A stretch of 64,000 bases of DNA. Origin: Gulosibacter chungangensis. Its GTDB lineage: Bacteria > Actinomycetota > Actinomycetes > Actinomycetales > Microbacteriaceae. A program made the position numbers and the translations under genes. Below are positions 16,195 through 24,452 of this stretch, in pieces. How positions within the stretch are numbered: the stretch's first letter is position 1; the number at the start of each line of letters is the position of its first letter. The notes under the pieces were generated by a model. That model was not told the origin of the DNA, made no database searches, and saw only the letters and a list, made by a program, of their open reading frames with translations. Location: positions 1 to 64,000 of the forward strand of contig NZ_WBKB01000008.1 in the NCBI RefSeq assembly GCF_008831155.1, written 5' to 3'.

Positions 16195-17211
16195 TCAGAG
16201 ATCACGGTGAGCTGAATGAGCGGCACGAGCATGTGCCGAGTATCTGTCCATACGGAATGCTTCGGCGCTGAGTGGCGGCATCGAGCCTGAAGGCGGCTGT
16301 TTCTCGGAAAGTGCCCGTATGTCGTTGGCATTGGTCACGACACTGGCGACGCCCTGGGCAATGAGTCGATGCGGGCCATAACTCGTGGCACTTGTCACCG
16401 GCCCCGGCACCGCACCGACGTTCCGTCCCAGCGAGTATGCCTGTTGAGCCACCAGTAACGAGCCCGACCGTGAACCGGCTTCAATGATCGTCGTTGAACC
16501 AGAAAGTGCAGCTTCGATGCGGGCACGGGCCATGAACCGTGCTCGTGTCGGCGTGGCTCCCGGCGGCTGCTCGCTCACCAACAGTCCAACATCACTCACA
16601 CGTTCAAGCAAATCTCGATGACCCGCTGGGTATGGACGGTCAATTCCACCGGCCATCACCGCAATCGTATGACCCGCAACCGCCAACGCAGACCGGTGTA
16701 CTTCACCATCTATGCCGTATGCGCCACCAGCGACAATTACTTTCCCATCACTGGCAAGGTAAGCAGAGACATCGTTCGCGACCTGCACGCCGTAGCTGGT
16801 TGCCGCACGTGCACCCGTGATCGTGAAGCGATCGTTCTCTGGCATTGCCAGTAGCGACTCATCGCCTTTGACCCAGAGGACATAGGGGGCACTGTCGCCG
16901 AGATCGTGGAGCGACGCCGGATAGTTGCCATCGCTGGGAATAAGCGTCTTGAAGCCACCATGCTCAGTGAGGTCGAGTGCTTCTTGGATCAGTCGTGGTT
17001 CCACCCGGGGCATCAAGCGTTTACGCCACAGCTGAGCTTCCACGTTATCCAAACCGGGAACCGGTGCGTCGTCGGCAAGCATCGTGACAGTGTTGACCGC
17101 GCCGTGAACTGCAAGGAGATGCCCCGTTGTTGCATCAGTGGGGTCCGTGATCATGGTCAGGGCGATCCGTGCCGCACGTTCGTCCGTCGTGAATGCCAAG
17201 AGCGTGTCCAT
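16195..17211 (-). CDS. DprA/Smf-like DNA-processing protein, accessory copy
   Basis: 338 residues from the ATG at 17211, which is preceded by GAAGGGAACGGG. The Rossmann-like Smf domain is recognisable by GGAYGIDGEVH (about residue 175), GGIDRPYPAGH, SEQPPG and the following glycine-rich GSTTIIEAGSRSGS. DprA binds single-stranded DNA and loads RecA during uptake. The family's winged-helix C-terminal domain is not evident. The housekeeping dprA of actinobacteria normally sits beside comM-like and topA genes, so this is probably an island-borne paralogue protecting or processing incoming single strands. The frame extends to a TTG at 17265 that overlaps the stop of the HTH gene, but the internal ATG has the better binding site. 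Confidence 0.8.
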   Translation of the reverse strand: MDTLLAFTTDERAARIALTMITDPTDATTGHLLAVHGAVNTVTMLADDAPVPGLDNVEAQLWRKRLMPRVEPRLIQEALDLTEHGGFKTLIPSDGNYPASLHDLGDSAPYVLWVKGDESLLAMPENDRFTITGARAATSYGVQVANDVSAYLASDGKVIVAGGAYGIDGEVHRSALAVAGHTIAVMAGGIDRPYPAGHRDLLERVSDVGLLVSEQPPGATPTRARFMARARIEAALSGSTTIIEAGSRSGSLLVAQQAYSLGRNVGAVPGPVTSATSYGPHRLIAQGVASVVTNANDIRALSEKQPPSGSMPPLSAEAFRMDRYSAHARAAHSAHRDL

Positions 17212-17261
17212 GTTCCCGTTCCCTTCGTCGTTGAAGGGAAGGTGAGCATTCGACGCCCGGG

Positions 17262-17603
17262 TCAAGCATTCATTCGACGGCGGCCTTTGGGTCGAATCGT
17301 ACCCCCATTGGCTACCACGGCCGAGCGGACGGCTTCGTCGCCGATTCCCAACTGCGCTGAAACTTGACTGAGGGTGAAACCCTCGGCGTAGAGGCGTGCC
17401 GCCTCACTTCGTAGCTGTTGGGAATGTTCTGGGGCTCTGCTTGGGTGACCCGCTCGCCGAGCAATCTCTCGCACCGTCGCACGATGAACGTTGAACCTTC
17501 TTGCCAGCTCCTGAACCGGCACCCCCTCGGCGTACCCAGCAAGAAGCGCGACTCGACTCGAGGCACTCAAACGGGTTTGAGACTGACCCGAATTTTTACG
17601 CAT
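17262..17603 (-). CDS. Resolvase-like helix-turn-helix protein
   Basis: 113 residues from the ATG at 17603; the open frame extends to 17735 but I see no good start there. Two helix-turn-helix units of the Hin/resolvase kind can be read: GVPVQELARRFNVHRATVREI and later FTLSQVSAQLGIGDEAVRSAV (shown here only as landmarks G-V-P-V..R-E-I and F-T-L-S..S-A-V). There is no serine recombinase catalytic domain. The stop lies next to the dprA-like gene, and the two look like one transcription unit. It could be a regulator of that unit or the DNA-binding remnant of a recombinase. Confidence 0.6.
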   Translation of the reverse strand: MRKNSGQSQTRLSASSRVALLAGYAEGVPVQELARRFNVHRATVREIARRAGHPSRAPEHSQQLRSEAARLYAEGFTLSQVSAQLGIGDEAVRSAVVANGGTIRPKGRRRMNA

Positions 17604-17934
17604 CGGACCACGGGAATCAGCCGCGAGGTTGGTACCCCTACGTGTTTGCTGTGACTTCGATCCCTTGATAACACGGGAAATCAACGTTCTTCGCGGCTTG
17701 CTGGGGTTTGAGAAGTACCTATGGAGGCCCACCACGGTTCACCCCAGTGAATATAAAGAACCCCTGCCTCTCCCTCGTGGAGTTGGCGGGGGGGTCTTTC
17801 TCGCTTCCCGACCCCCAACGCGACCCCCTCGATAGTCGGCTTTAGGGCTTATAGGCCCGATTGTCCGGCTTCCCTCGAGAATGTTCGAGCTGCCGCGCAT
17901 TGGTAGCGCCTATTGCACCCAGTTTTGCGTCGTT
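17604..17934. other. Intergenic stretch at the right edge of the accessory region
   Basis: No convincing gene. It contains a GC-rich stem, GGGGGTC (17790-17796) with GACCCCC (17810-17816), and runs of G and C. This may be a terminator region or a scar at the island border. I found no tRNA or obvious attachment repeat. Confidence 0.4.
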
Positions 17935-20541
17935 CTAGGCCTTGGGGCGGAAGGTTGGTCCGCGGGTGTCCCAGGGCGCGTTCTCATATCCCGGGATCGG
18001 CACCGGTGGTTGCTCCTTCCGGTAACCAAGATCGAACCGCTTCCGGCCACCCAACCGCGGCTCACGCAGTGGATCGACGTTCGCCGGTGGGATGAACCAC
18101 ACGGTCCCGCCGCCTCGCTGTTTCGCGCGCTTCGCGGCGCGCTTGGATTTCGCCGGGTCATGGACGATCCGGATTTCCCAGCCCGCGTGCACCCGCCGAT
18201 GACACGAACTGCACAGCAGGATCCCGTTATCGAGATCAGTTTTCCCACCGTGCGCGGTCCAATACGCCATGTGGTGGGCTTCGGTCATCCCGGGTGGCAG
18301 CCCGCAGAATGCGCAGCCCCCGTCACGTTCGATCAGCGCGAGTCGCTGCCCACGGGTGAAGTGTCGTACTTCGCGGCCGAGATCGAGCACGACCGAGTCG
18401 TAGCCGAGCACGATCGGGATAATCCCAGCCGCGGCCGCGATCCGTCGCGCGGTAGCAACATCGATGATGGTGCCGCCCGCGGCACCATCGATCGTCGCGA
18501 TCCCAGTGTGCACCCGGTTCGGGTAACTCGTGCCTGGCTGGTTGGTGTTCGTGCAGTTAGAAGCTGCTGGGGAACGGAACGCCGCAGCCGGGTCACCGGC
18601 CACCGCGTCAGGGACACCAGCATTCACAGCGCCACCGACGTCACCAGCACCAGCACCAGCACCAGCACCAGCACCAGCACCAGGGTGTCCGGCATCAGCC
18701 GAATCATCAAAGTCGGCGTCGGCGTGAGTGTGATTGTCTGCACCCGGACGATCGCCGTCGGTCCCGGACGTGTCTACACCGTCGGCGCCAGCCTTGGCAC
18801 CAGCACAAGCCTCACAATCGCCACAACCAGCAGCAGGACCGCCAGTGGCTGTTCCAGAGATACTGGCCTGTAGTTCGGCGAGCTGCTCGGGTGGGAGGAA
18901 GTCTTCCAGCCCCATCCTCACGACCACGCTCATCGACGGGCCGGGAAGCTTCGAAAGATCACAGCCGATAATGTGCTTGGCGAAATCCACCATCGCATCG
19001 GCCTGGATCTGCGGGATCGACCTGGTTTCGACAGCAACTTGGTCACGCCGATACGGGTCCTTGCCCGAGTCATTCCGGAAGCTGCCATCAAGAAACGCTG
19101 CCTGCGCCACAGCATCGTCAGCCCCAGCACCGCCGGCCGCAGTATCGTCGGTCTCAGCATCGTCCGGAGCAGGATGTGTTGCCGGCTCGGCATCAGCAGC
19201 CAGGTCACTTCGTCCGTTACCGCCACCCTGCTGGTCAGAGCCGTCGGCGCGAGAAACAACGCTCTGCGCAGTAGTAGTGGCGTCAGGGTGGTCCGGGTCC
19301 AATACCAGGCCATCGGGGTGGTTGTTGCCACGGGAGGCGCGCAACGTCGCGGTGACGTACGCTTCGAACACCTGCAGCACCGTCGCACCGGATTCCGCAT
19401 CGAACTTCCCATTCATGTGCAGTATCCCGGTGTCCTGGTTCTTACGGAATGTGACACTGTTCTGCCGGCGTTGCGCCTCGATCGTCGGGGCAACCCCGTC
19501 CGGATCCAAATACCCCTCCAAATGCGCCATCGCGGCCCGAAACTCCTTCAACGGCAAGCCAGCGCAGGCGATATCCACCAGCAGTTGTTCGCCCTCGTCG
19601 ACCTCCTCCGGATCGACCCTCGCCTTTTCCCCAAGCTTCTCGGTAAGCCGAACAATGTCGTTAGCGTGCGCGAACCCCAGCTCCCCAGCACGCACCGCAT
19701 CAGCGACAACCTCGTTCTTCGCTTGAAGCCGTTCGCCGGTGAGAGCCCGTTCGCCAATGATGGCTTGCCCGAGCTTTGTGAGCACGAACGCGTCACGACG
19801 TTCAATCTGGACACAGTCCGCGAAGAACTGCGATGGAGACTTGTATCCGTATTGGAAGTCAAGCCGCTGATCCAGCAACTCACCCCGCGACCGATACGCG
19901 ACCTCCTGCGCGATCACCGCAAGCGTTGACGACAGCTGCCGCTGGTGAGCCGACACCACCTCGATCAAGTCCAGGAACCGGTCTTGCGAGGCCGCTTCCA
20001 GATCATCTTCAAGAACTCCGCGAGAGAACGGGAAACTGCGCGCGTACGAGTCGATGAAGCGAGCGAATGACTCGATTAACCGGGCAAGATCACCATCACG
20101 CGACATACCCTCCGGCAAAGTGAAACCCGACCCAAACACGAAAGCACCAGCATCGGCGCCAGCAGCACCAGCACCAGTAGCGGCACCAGCACAGGAACAG
20201 GAACCACCAGTGGCCCCAGTGCTATCGCCCGTGGGCGTGGTCGTGGCGTCGACAGATTCACGCCCTGCGGAGCCAGGGGACGTGAAATTGGGAGCGGGCT
20301 CAGGCACCGTAGCCCCTATTGCATCGACTTCGTCCCACGGGGAACGCCTGGAGAGCCCAGCGACGATGTCCTCAAACCCGGTACCGGGTGCGCCCAAGGC
20401 ACCCCAAGCATCCGACGCACCGGAAGCACCGGAAGCACCGGAAGCACCGGAAGCACCGGAAGCACCGGAAGCACCGGAAGCACCACGATACCTATTGAAG
20501 TCGTCGTCATCGTCGGCAAACGTCGAATCGCACACGGTCAT
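17935..20541 (-). CDS. DUF222 / 13E12-repeat protein with C-terminal HNH nuclease domain
   Basis: 868 residues, longer than the usual 400-550. The start is supported by GGGAGGTG before the ATG. After a low-complexity N-terminus made of repeated Gly-Ala-Ser, the DUF222 domain runs from about residue 150 to 420. A Gly/Ala/Asp-rich linker with a (Gly-Ala)n tract follows. The HNH domain is near the C-terminus: CAFCG, EAHHM, the DLDNG motif and CSSCHRRVH provide the zinc and catalytic histidine pattern. Such genes are abundant and repeated in Actinobacteria; their biological role is not settled. The linkers look like expansions of simple DNA repeats. Confidence 0.9.
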   Translation of the reverse strand: MTVCDSTFADDDDDFNRYRGASGASGASGASGASGASGASGASDAWGALGAPGTGFEDIVAGLSRRSPWDEVDAIGATVPEPAPNFTSPGSAGRESVDATTTPTGDSTGATGGSCSCAGAATGAGAAGADAGAFVFGSGFTLPEGMSRDGDLARLIESFARFIDSYARSFPFSRGVLEDDLEAASQDRFLDLIEVVSAHQRQLSSTLAVIAQEVAYRSRGELLDQRLDFQYGYKSPSQFFADCVQIERRDAFVLTKLGQAIIGERALTGERLQAKNEVVADAVRAGELGFAHANDIVRLTEKLGEKARVDPEEVDEGEQLLVDIACAGLPLKEFRAAMAHLEGYLDPDGVAPTIEAQRRQNSVTFRKNQDTGILHMNGKFDAESGATVLQVFEAYVTATLRASRGNNHPDGLVLDPDHPDATTTAQSVVSRADGSDQQGGGNGRSDLAADAEPATHPAPDDAETDDTAAGGAGADDAVAQAAFLDGSFRNDSGKDPYRRDQVAVETRSIPQIQADAMVDFAKHIIGCDLSKLPGPSMSVVVRMGLEDFLPPEQLAELQASISGTATGGPAAGCGDCEACAGAKAGADGVDTSGTDGDRPGADNHTHADADFDDSADAGHPGAGAGAGAGAGAGDVGGAVNAGVPDAVAGDPAAAFRSPAASNCTNTNQPGTSYPNRVHTGIATIDGAAGGTIIDVATARRIAAAAGIIPIVLGYDSVVLDLGREVRHFTRGQRLALIERDGGCAFCGLPPGMTEAHHMAYWTAHGGKTDLDNGILLCSSCHRRVHAGWEIRIVHDPAKSKRAAKRAKQRGGGTVWFIPPANVDPLREPRLGGRKRFDLGYRKEQPPVPIPGYENAPWDTRGPTFRPKA
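18643..18683. repeat. 6-bp tandem repeat (ACCAGC), nearly seven units, inside the HNH gene
   Basis: 41 bases of uninterrupted ACCAGC. On the coding strand it gives a (Gly-Ala)n tract in the linker ahead of the HNH domain. The unit length is a multiple of three, so slippage would change linker length without a frameshift. Confidence 0.9.
20417..20484. repeat. 9-bp tandem repeat (GCACCGGAA), seven full units plus part of an eighth
   Basis: Seven exact GCACCGGAA units at 20417-20479 followed by GCACC. On the coding strand each unit encodes Gly-Ala-Ser near the N-terminus of the DUF222/HNH protein. The units are identical at the base level, which indicates recent expansion. Confidence 0.9.
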
Positions 20542-20990
20542 CGCGGATCACCTCCCGGAAGGCTGGCTAGTGATTCCACACTATCGGATATCGAACGGAT
20601 AAACTAGTCCTACCTCGCAGCGTTGTCGAAAAGTCATTTGAATTTCGAATTGCAAGGCGGGCCGAGAAAGCGACCAATTTGCTACCCCTCAGGGTAGGAG
20701 TAGCCTCCGACGTTGAGTCTCGTTAGGCCTCTTCCATGCTCAACGGCCTGGCATTTTCTCCTGCAAACCGCACTGGCCATTCGTTCCGGTCAACCGCATT
20801 CGCTACTCGGTCCTGCTAACCGATGATGCCGTGCGCTGCTCGGCAGCCACATAGCGGCGACCAAACGAATGCATAAGGCTGACGCACCTTGCTGTCCACG
20901 CCTCGGATTCTCGAGCCTCGGCAAGGTGCCTATCATTGAACGGATCACAGGCCGAGTCCATCACCGGACAAGCGAACCGAAGGCGGACGA
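20542..20990. other. Intergenic stretch, no gene seen
   Basis: Divergent spacer between the HNH gene and the GAP-like membrane protein gene. A small hairpin, CTACCC-CTCA-GGGTAG, is at 20682-20697, and an ATCCG/CGGAT-rich block lies near 20582-20600 close to the HNH start. No tRNA and no open frame worth calling. Confidence 0.5.
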
Positions 20991-21743
20991 GTGCAAGAAG
21001 TGCTGAAGTGGCTCAGTGCAATACCGATGTTGCTTGGCATCGGACTCTCGCTCGGAAGTAACCCGGCAATCTACGGCGCGTTGATCGACATGCTCGCACG
21101 AACCACCCGAGCACTCCCCCGGTTGCTGTGGTTAATGGCCGGTCTAGTAACCGGCGTCACGATTCTCTTCGTGGTCTTCCTCTTCTTCAACCCCACCGAC
21201 CTGGTCACCCTATTACGAGGCAAAGTCGACCACGTCCTACTCAATCGCAGCGTGGATATCGCCGGCGGCATCCTCTGCCTGGTACTCGCCGCGGCACTAT
21301 GGATCTGGCGGCTGCGCGTCCCAGTACGGCCCACACGACCAACGAAAAAGACCAGTCAGGAACCCGCAAATCCGCGAATGCTGGGGTACTACTCAATTGG
21401 GCTCAGCGGCGGTATCGTCGGCTTCACCACACTGCCGTTGATGTATCTCACAGGCCGAGTCATCACGGGGCTGACCGCCGATTGGGCCCTCCGTGTCGTC
21501 GCCTATGCGATATTTCTCGTCGCGCTGACTGGCCCGTTCTTCCTTATCGCCTGGCTCTGGCGTCAGTTCCCCAAACTCAGCGTGAAGATTTCGGCCGTCT
21601 ACCAGCGCGTAGTCTCCTGGGACTACCGAATCGTCGCCGCGATCATCCTCGCCCTCGGAGGGCTGGCCTTCTTCGGCCTGGCAATCTTCGAGTGGCACGC
21701 CCAGTCCTCCTCGACCACGACTACCTCCACAATCTCGCACTAA
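20991..21743 (+). CDS. GAP/Sap-like integral membrane protein
   Basis: 250 residues starting with a GTG. Six hydrophobic segments can be counted: around residues 8-28, 42-62, 82-102, 128-150, 160-180 and 215-235, with a charged loop (RPTRPTKKTSQE) in the middle and a Thr-rich tail. The topology and the N-terminal I-G-L-S-L-G-S-N-P motif resemble the GAP (Sap) family linked to surface-lipid export in mycobacteria. The function here is not known. It stands alone. Confidence 0.6.
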   Translation: MQEVLKWLSAIPMLLGIGLSLGSNPAIYGALIDMLARTTRALPRLLWLMAGLVTGVTILFVVFLFFNPTDLVTLLRGKVDHVLLNRSVDIAGGILCLVLAAALWIWRLRVPVRPTRPTKKTSQEPANPRMLGYYSIGLSGGIVGFTTLPLMYLTGRVITGLTADWALRVVAYAIFLVALTGPFFLIAWLWRQFPKLSVKISAVYQRVVSWDYRIVAAIILALGGLAFFGLAIFEWHAQSSSTTTTSTISH

Positions 21744-21882
21744 TCGTGCTCTGACCAAGGATTTTCTTGACGCAATTTCTCACCAATCGCGGCTACTTGG
21801 CCTCGTAGATTCAAGGTCAACCTCGCAAGGCCCTGTTCACTAACTCCATTATTTTTGCATCTGAGGGCACTACGGTAGTTCC

Positions 21883-22707
21883 ATGGTTGACCCCCGTACT
21901 TCCGCAGATCCCGGCGAACTCGACCGCGAGCATCCTGGCGAGTCGCAGCACAACGATGAGCTGCCCGAGCGCACTTCCCAGAGCACTTCCCCGAGCGCCG
22001 CGCAGGATCCCGCGTGGGGACTGCCGGGCATCCCCCTCGTCGAGGAGGCAGCCGAGCATCCCCCACAGGATGTAAAGCCCACCTGGCGAGGTTGGATCCA
22101 CGCGGGCACCTTCCCGGTGACGATTGCCGCGGGAATCGTGCTGATTTCGCTGGCTGACGGGGCCGCCGCGAAGTGGTCCTCCGCGGTGTTCATGCTCACT
22201 TCGATGCTGCTGTTCGGGATTTCGGCGCTCTACCACCGGATCAATTGGAAACCGAAAACCAAGCAGCTATTTCGGCGACTCGACCACGCGAATATTTTCT
22301 TGCTCATCGCTGGCACCTACACGCCACTTGCGGTACTCGCGCTGCCACCACACAAGGGTGTCTTGCTGCTGAGTTTGGTGTGGGCGGGCGCGCTGCTGGG
22401 GATCGGATTTCGTGTCTTCTGGGTGACCGCGCCCCGCTGGCTCTATGTGCCCTTGTATGTGCTGCTGGGGTGGGCGGCCATGATGTACATCGTCGATCTG
22501 GTGGAGGCAAACGTCGCGATGATGGTGCTCGTACTAGTCGGCGGGCTGCTCTACACGCTCGGTGCGGTGGTGTACGGCATGAAGCGGCCGAATCCCATTC
22601 CCGGGGTGTTTGGTTTTCACGAGCTCTTCCACACCGCGACGGTACTCGCGTTCCTCTGCCACTGGACGGCAATCCTCCTGGTCGCGATCAACCCGCCCTA
22701 CGTCTAA
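21883..22707 (+). CDS. Hemolysin III / PAQR-family membrane protein
   Basis: 274 residues. An acidic, Pro-rich cytoplasmic N-terminus of ~65 residues precedes seven membrane segments. Family zinc-site motifs are present: SALYHRIN after the second segment, RLDHANIFLLIAGTYTP, and FGFHELFHTATV near the C-terminus with the His-x3-His pair. Despite the name, bacterial members are probably lipid-modifying or membrane-homeostasis enzymes and not toxins. The N-terminal extension is longer than in the Bacillus protein. Monocistronic in appearance. Confidence 0.88.
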   Translation: MVDPRTSADPGELDREHPGESQHNDELPERTSQSTSPSAAQDPAWGLPGIPLVEEAAEHPPQDVKPTWRGWIHAGTFPVTIAAGIVLISLADGAAAKWSSAVFMLTSMLLFGISALYHRINWKPKTKQLFRRLDHANIFLLIAGTYTPLAVLALPPHKGVLLLSLVWAGALLGIGFRVFWVTAPRWLYVPLYVLLGWAAMMYIVDLVEANVAMMVLVLVGGLLYTLGAVVYGMKRPNPIPGVFGFHELFHTATVLAFLCHWTAILLVAINPPYV

Positions 22708-22779
22708 CTCACACTCGACCTCCGATGTCGAAGATCCGATACCGCATTCACAGACGACCAGAAATCAGGGAGATCCGCG

Positions 22780-23466
22780 ATGGCAACTACACCGGGCGAA
22801 ACGCTCACTGTCGCCGAAGTCCTCTCCGAGCTCGCTGCGCTCGAGAACCCAAAAGTTCGCGCCGTCAATGAGAAGCACGGCGATAATCATGGTGTGAAGC
22901 TGAGTGAAATTCGCGCGATCGCGAAGCGGCTCAAGACACAGCATGACTTCGCGCTTGCACTCTGGGCCACCGGTGACACCGGTGCTCGGCTGGTGGCGCT
23001 ACTGATCTGTCGGCCGAAAGCTTTCGACTACGAGGAGCTCAACGCCATGTTGCGGGACGCCCGTGTGCCCAAGGTCCAGGATTGGCTTGTCAACTACGTC
23101 GTCAAGAAGAGCAAGCACGCGGATGCATTGCGCCAAGAGTGGTTCGCGGACCCTGATCCGATTGTGGCAAGTGGCGGGTGGGCGCTCACGAGCAATCGGG
23201 TTCTCACGGACCCAGATGGGCTCAATCTCCCCGAGCTGCTCGACACTATCGAGTCAGAGATGAAGGATGCTCCGGAACGCCTGCAGTGGGCTATGAACGA
23301 GAACCTCGCGCAGATTGGCATCACCAACGAGAGGCTACGACCGCGGGCCCTCGAAATCGGAGAGCGACTCGAGGTACTCAAGGATTACCCAACGGCAGCC
23401 GGATGCGTCTCGCCCTTTGCTCCGATCTGGATCACCGAGATGGTGAAGCGCCAGAAGTCGCAATAG
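22780..23466 (+). CDS. DNA alkylation repair protein (AlkD-like HEAT-repeat fold)
   Basis: 228 residues, all helical in character and with no membrane segment. The block KVRAVNEKHGDNHGVKLSEIRAIAK near residues 24-48 (landmarks N-E-K-H-G and G-V-K-L-S-E-I-R) is typical of the AlkD-related DNA alkylation repair family, as is WLVNYVVKKSKH further on. AlkD removes N3- and N7-alkylated purines using a HEAT-like repeat cradle. GGGAGATCCGCG precedes the ATG. It ends 17 bases before the converging sugar operon. Confidence 0.82.
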   Translation: MATTPGETLTVAEVLSELAALENPKVRAVNEKHGDNHGVKLSEIRAIAKRLKTQHDFALALWATGDTGARLVALLICRPKAFDYEELNAMLRDARVPKVQDWLVNYVVKKSKHADALRQEWFADPDPIVASGGWALTSNRVLTDPDGLNLPELLDTIESEMKDAPERLQWAMNENLAQIGITNERLRPRALEIGERLEVLKDYPTAAGCVSPFAPIWITEMVKRQKSQ

Positions 23467-23483
23467 CCCCGTAAATCGCTCCG

Positions 23484-24452
23484 CTACTGCACTGTCTCAA
23501 ACACTGCCGCGGCAGTGTCATAGGCGATTTTCGCCGCTTCTTCCAGCGAGCGCGCGCGATGTTCGGCCGAGAGGATCTCTACACCCCACGGGCCGGTGTA
23601 GCCGACCTCGCGCATGGTCCGAATGAACCCGACCACGTCCTGGTCACCCTGCCCGATCAGCGTGCGATGATCGCGGGTATCGGCGAAGAGCGTCTCGCCG
23701 CGAATATCGGCGTGGGCATCGCTGAGTTCCACCCCGAACACGATGTCCGCAGTGAGCGATCTCGCGAGTTCCTCCAGCGAGGTGCCTGCGCGGAACACAT
23801 GCCAGAAATCGACCACGAGTCCGGCCGCGGGATGGTCCACGGCGCGGATGAACTCGGCGCCGAATGGCATCGAAGCAAACCGTCCAAAGGGCAGCGGTTC
23901 CAGCGCCACTCGGGTACCCACGGCCTGGGCTTCCTCGGCAAGACTTCGGAACGGGGCGACGTAATCGCTGAAGTCCGTGAGGGGGTCAGCGAAGTCGGTA
24001 CCGGCTTTAATGAACGCGGCGCCGAGATCCCCTGCTGCTTCCAACAGCAGTTCCCAGTTTTCGCGCCAGTCGCCGTCTTCTTGCCACCAGTTCGAGACCA
24101 GTTCAACCTCAACGTGCGTTAAGCCCGCGTCCTCGATCTCCTGCCGCAACGCGGCAAAGCCGATGGTGTCCCGAATTTCCCGCACGTCATCCTGACCGAA
24201 GCCAATCCCGGACCAGCCGTTCTCGGCGGCCGCGCGCACGCGCGCCACCGCCGAGAACGGGCTCAGTTCGGATGCGGCAGCCGGCATCGCGCTCCCGGCA
24301 GTCGTCCAGCAGGTCGCGACCAGCGGCGGCAGCGCAATCGCTGCCGCCGCTGACTCAGCCGCCGCACTGGGCTTCGCGCCGAAACCGAGACCGGCAGCCG
24401 CACCAGGCTCAGTCCCCGGCTCGGCACCCGAAGTCATCGACGACTCAGTCAT
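23484..24452 (-). CDS. Sugar phosphate isomerase/epimerase-like TIM barrel, last gene of the cyclitol operon
   Basis: 322 residues. A xylose-isomerase-like TIM barrel follows an unusual Ala/Gly/Pro-rich N-terminal extension of about 45 residues. Metal-site style motifs include VALEPLPFG, VVDFWHVFRAG, GVELSDAH and GVEILSAEH, which carry the Glu-Asp-His-Glu ligands of this family. It is likely to isomerise a keto-sugar or inosose. Its start overlaps the stop of the IolG-like gene by four bases. The substrate cannot be read from sequence. Confidence 0.8.
   Translation of the reverse strand: MTESSMTSGAEPGTEPGAAAGLGFGAKPSAAAESAAAAIALPPLVATCWTTAGSAMPAAASELSPFSAVARVRAAAENGWSGIGFGQDDVREIRDTIGFAALRQEIEDAGLTHVEVELVSNWWQEDGDWRENWELLLEAAGDLGAAFIKAGTDFADPLTDFSDYVAPFRSLAEEAQAVGTRVALEPLPFGRFASMPFGAEFIRAVDHPAAGLVVDFWHVFRAGTSLEELARSLTADIVFGVELSDAHADIRGETLFADTRDHRTLIGQGDQDVVGFIRTMREVGYTGPWGVEILSAEHRARSLEEAAKIAYDTAAAVFETVQ

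Noticed and set aside
17212-17265. TTG start for the DprA-like gene giving coupling with the HTH gene
   Set aside because: The added 18 residues are not family-like and the ATG at 17211 has a better binding site.
18643-18683. Tandem repeat considered as a CRISPR array
   Set aside because: Units are 6 bp with no spacers and are in frame in a coding region; no cas genes.
17881-18873. Plus-strand frames opposite the HNH gene, including a Ser/Thr repeat protein
   Set aside because: The repeat translation arises from the (ACCAGC)n tract; the minus-strand frame holds DUF222 and HNH motifs.
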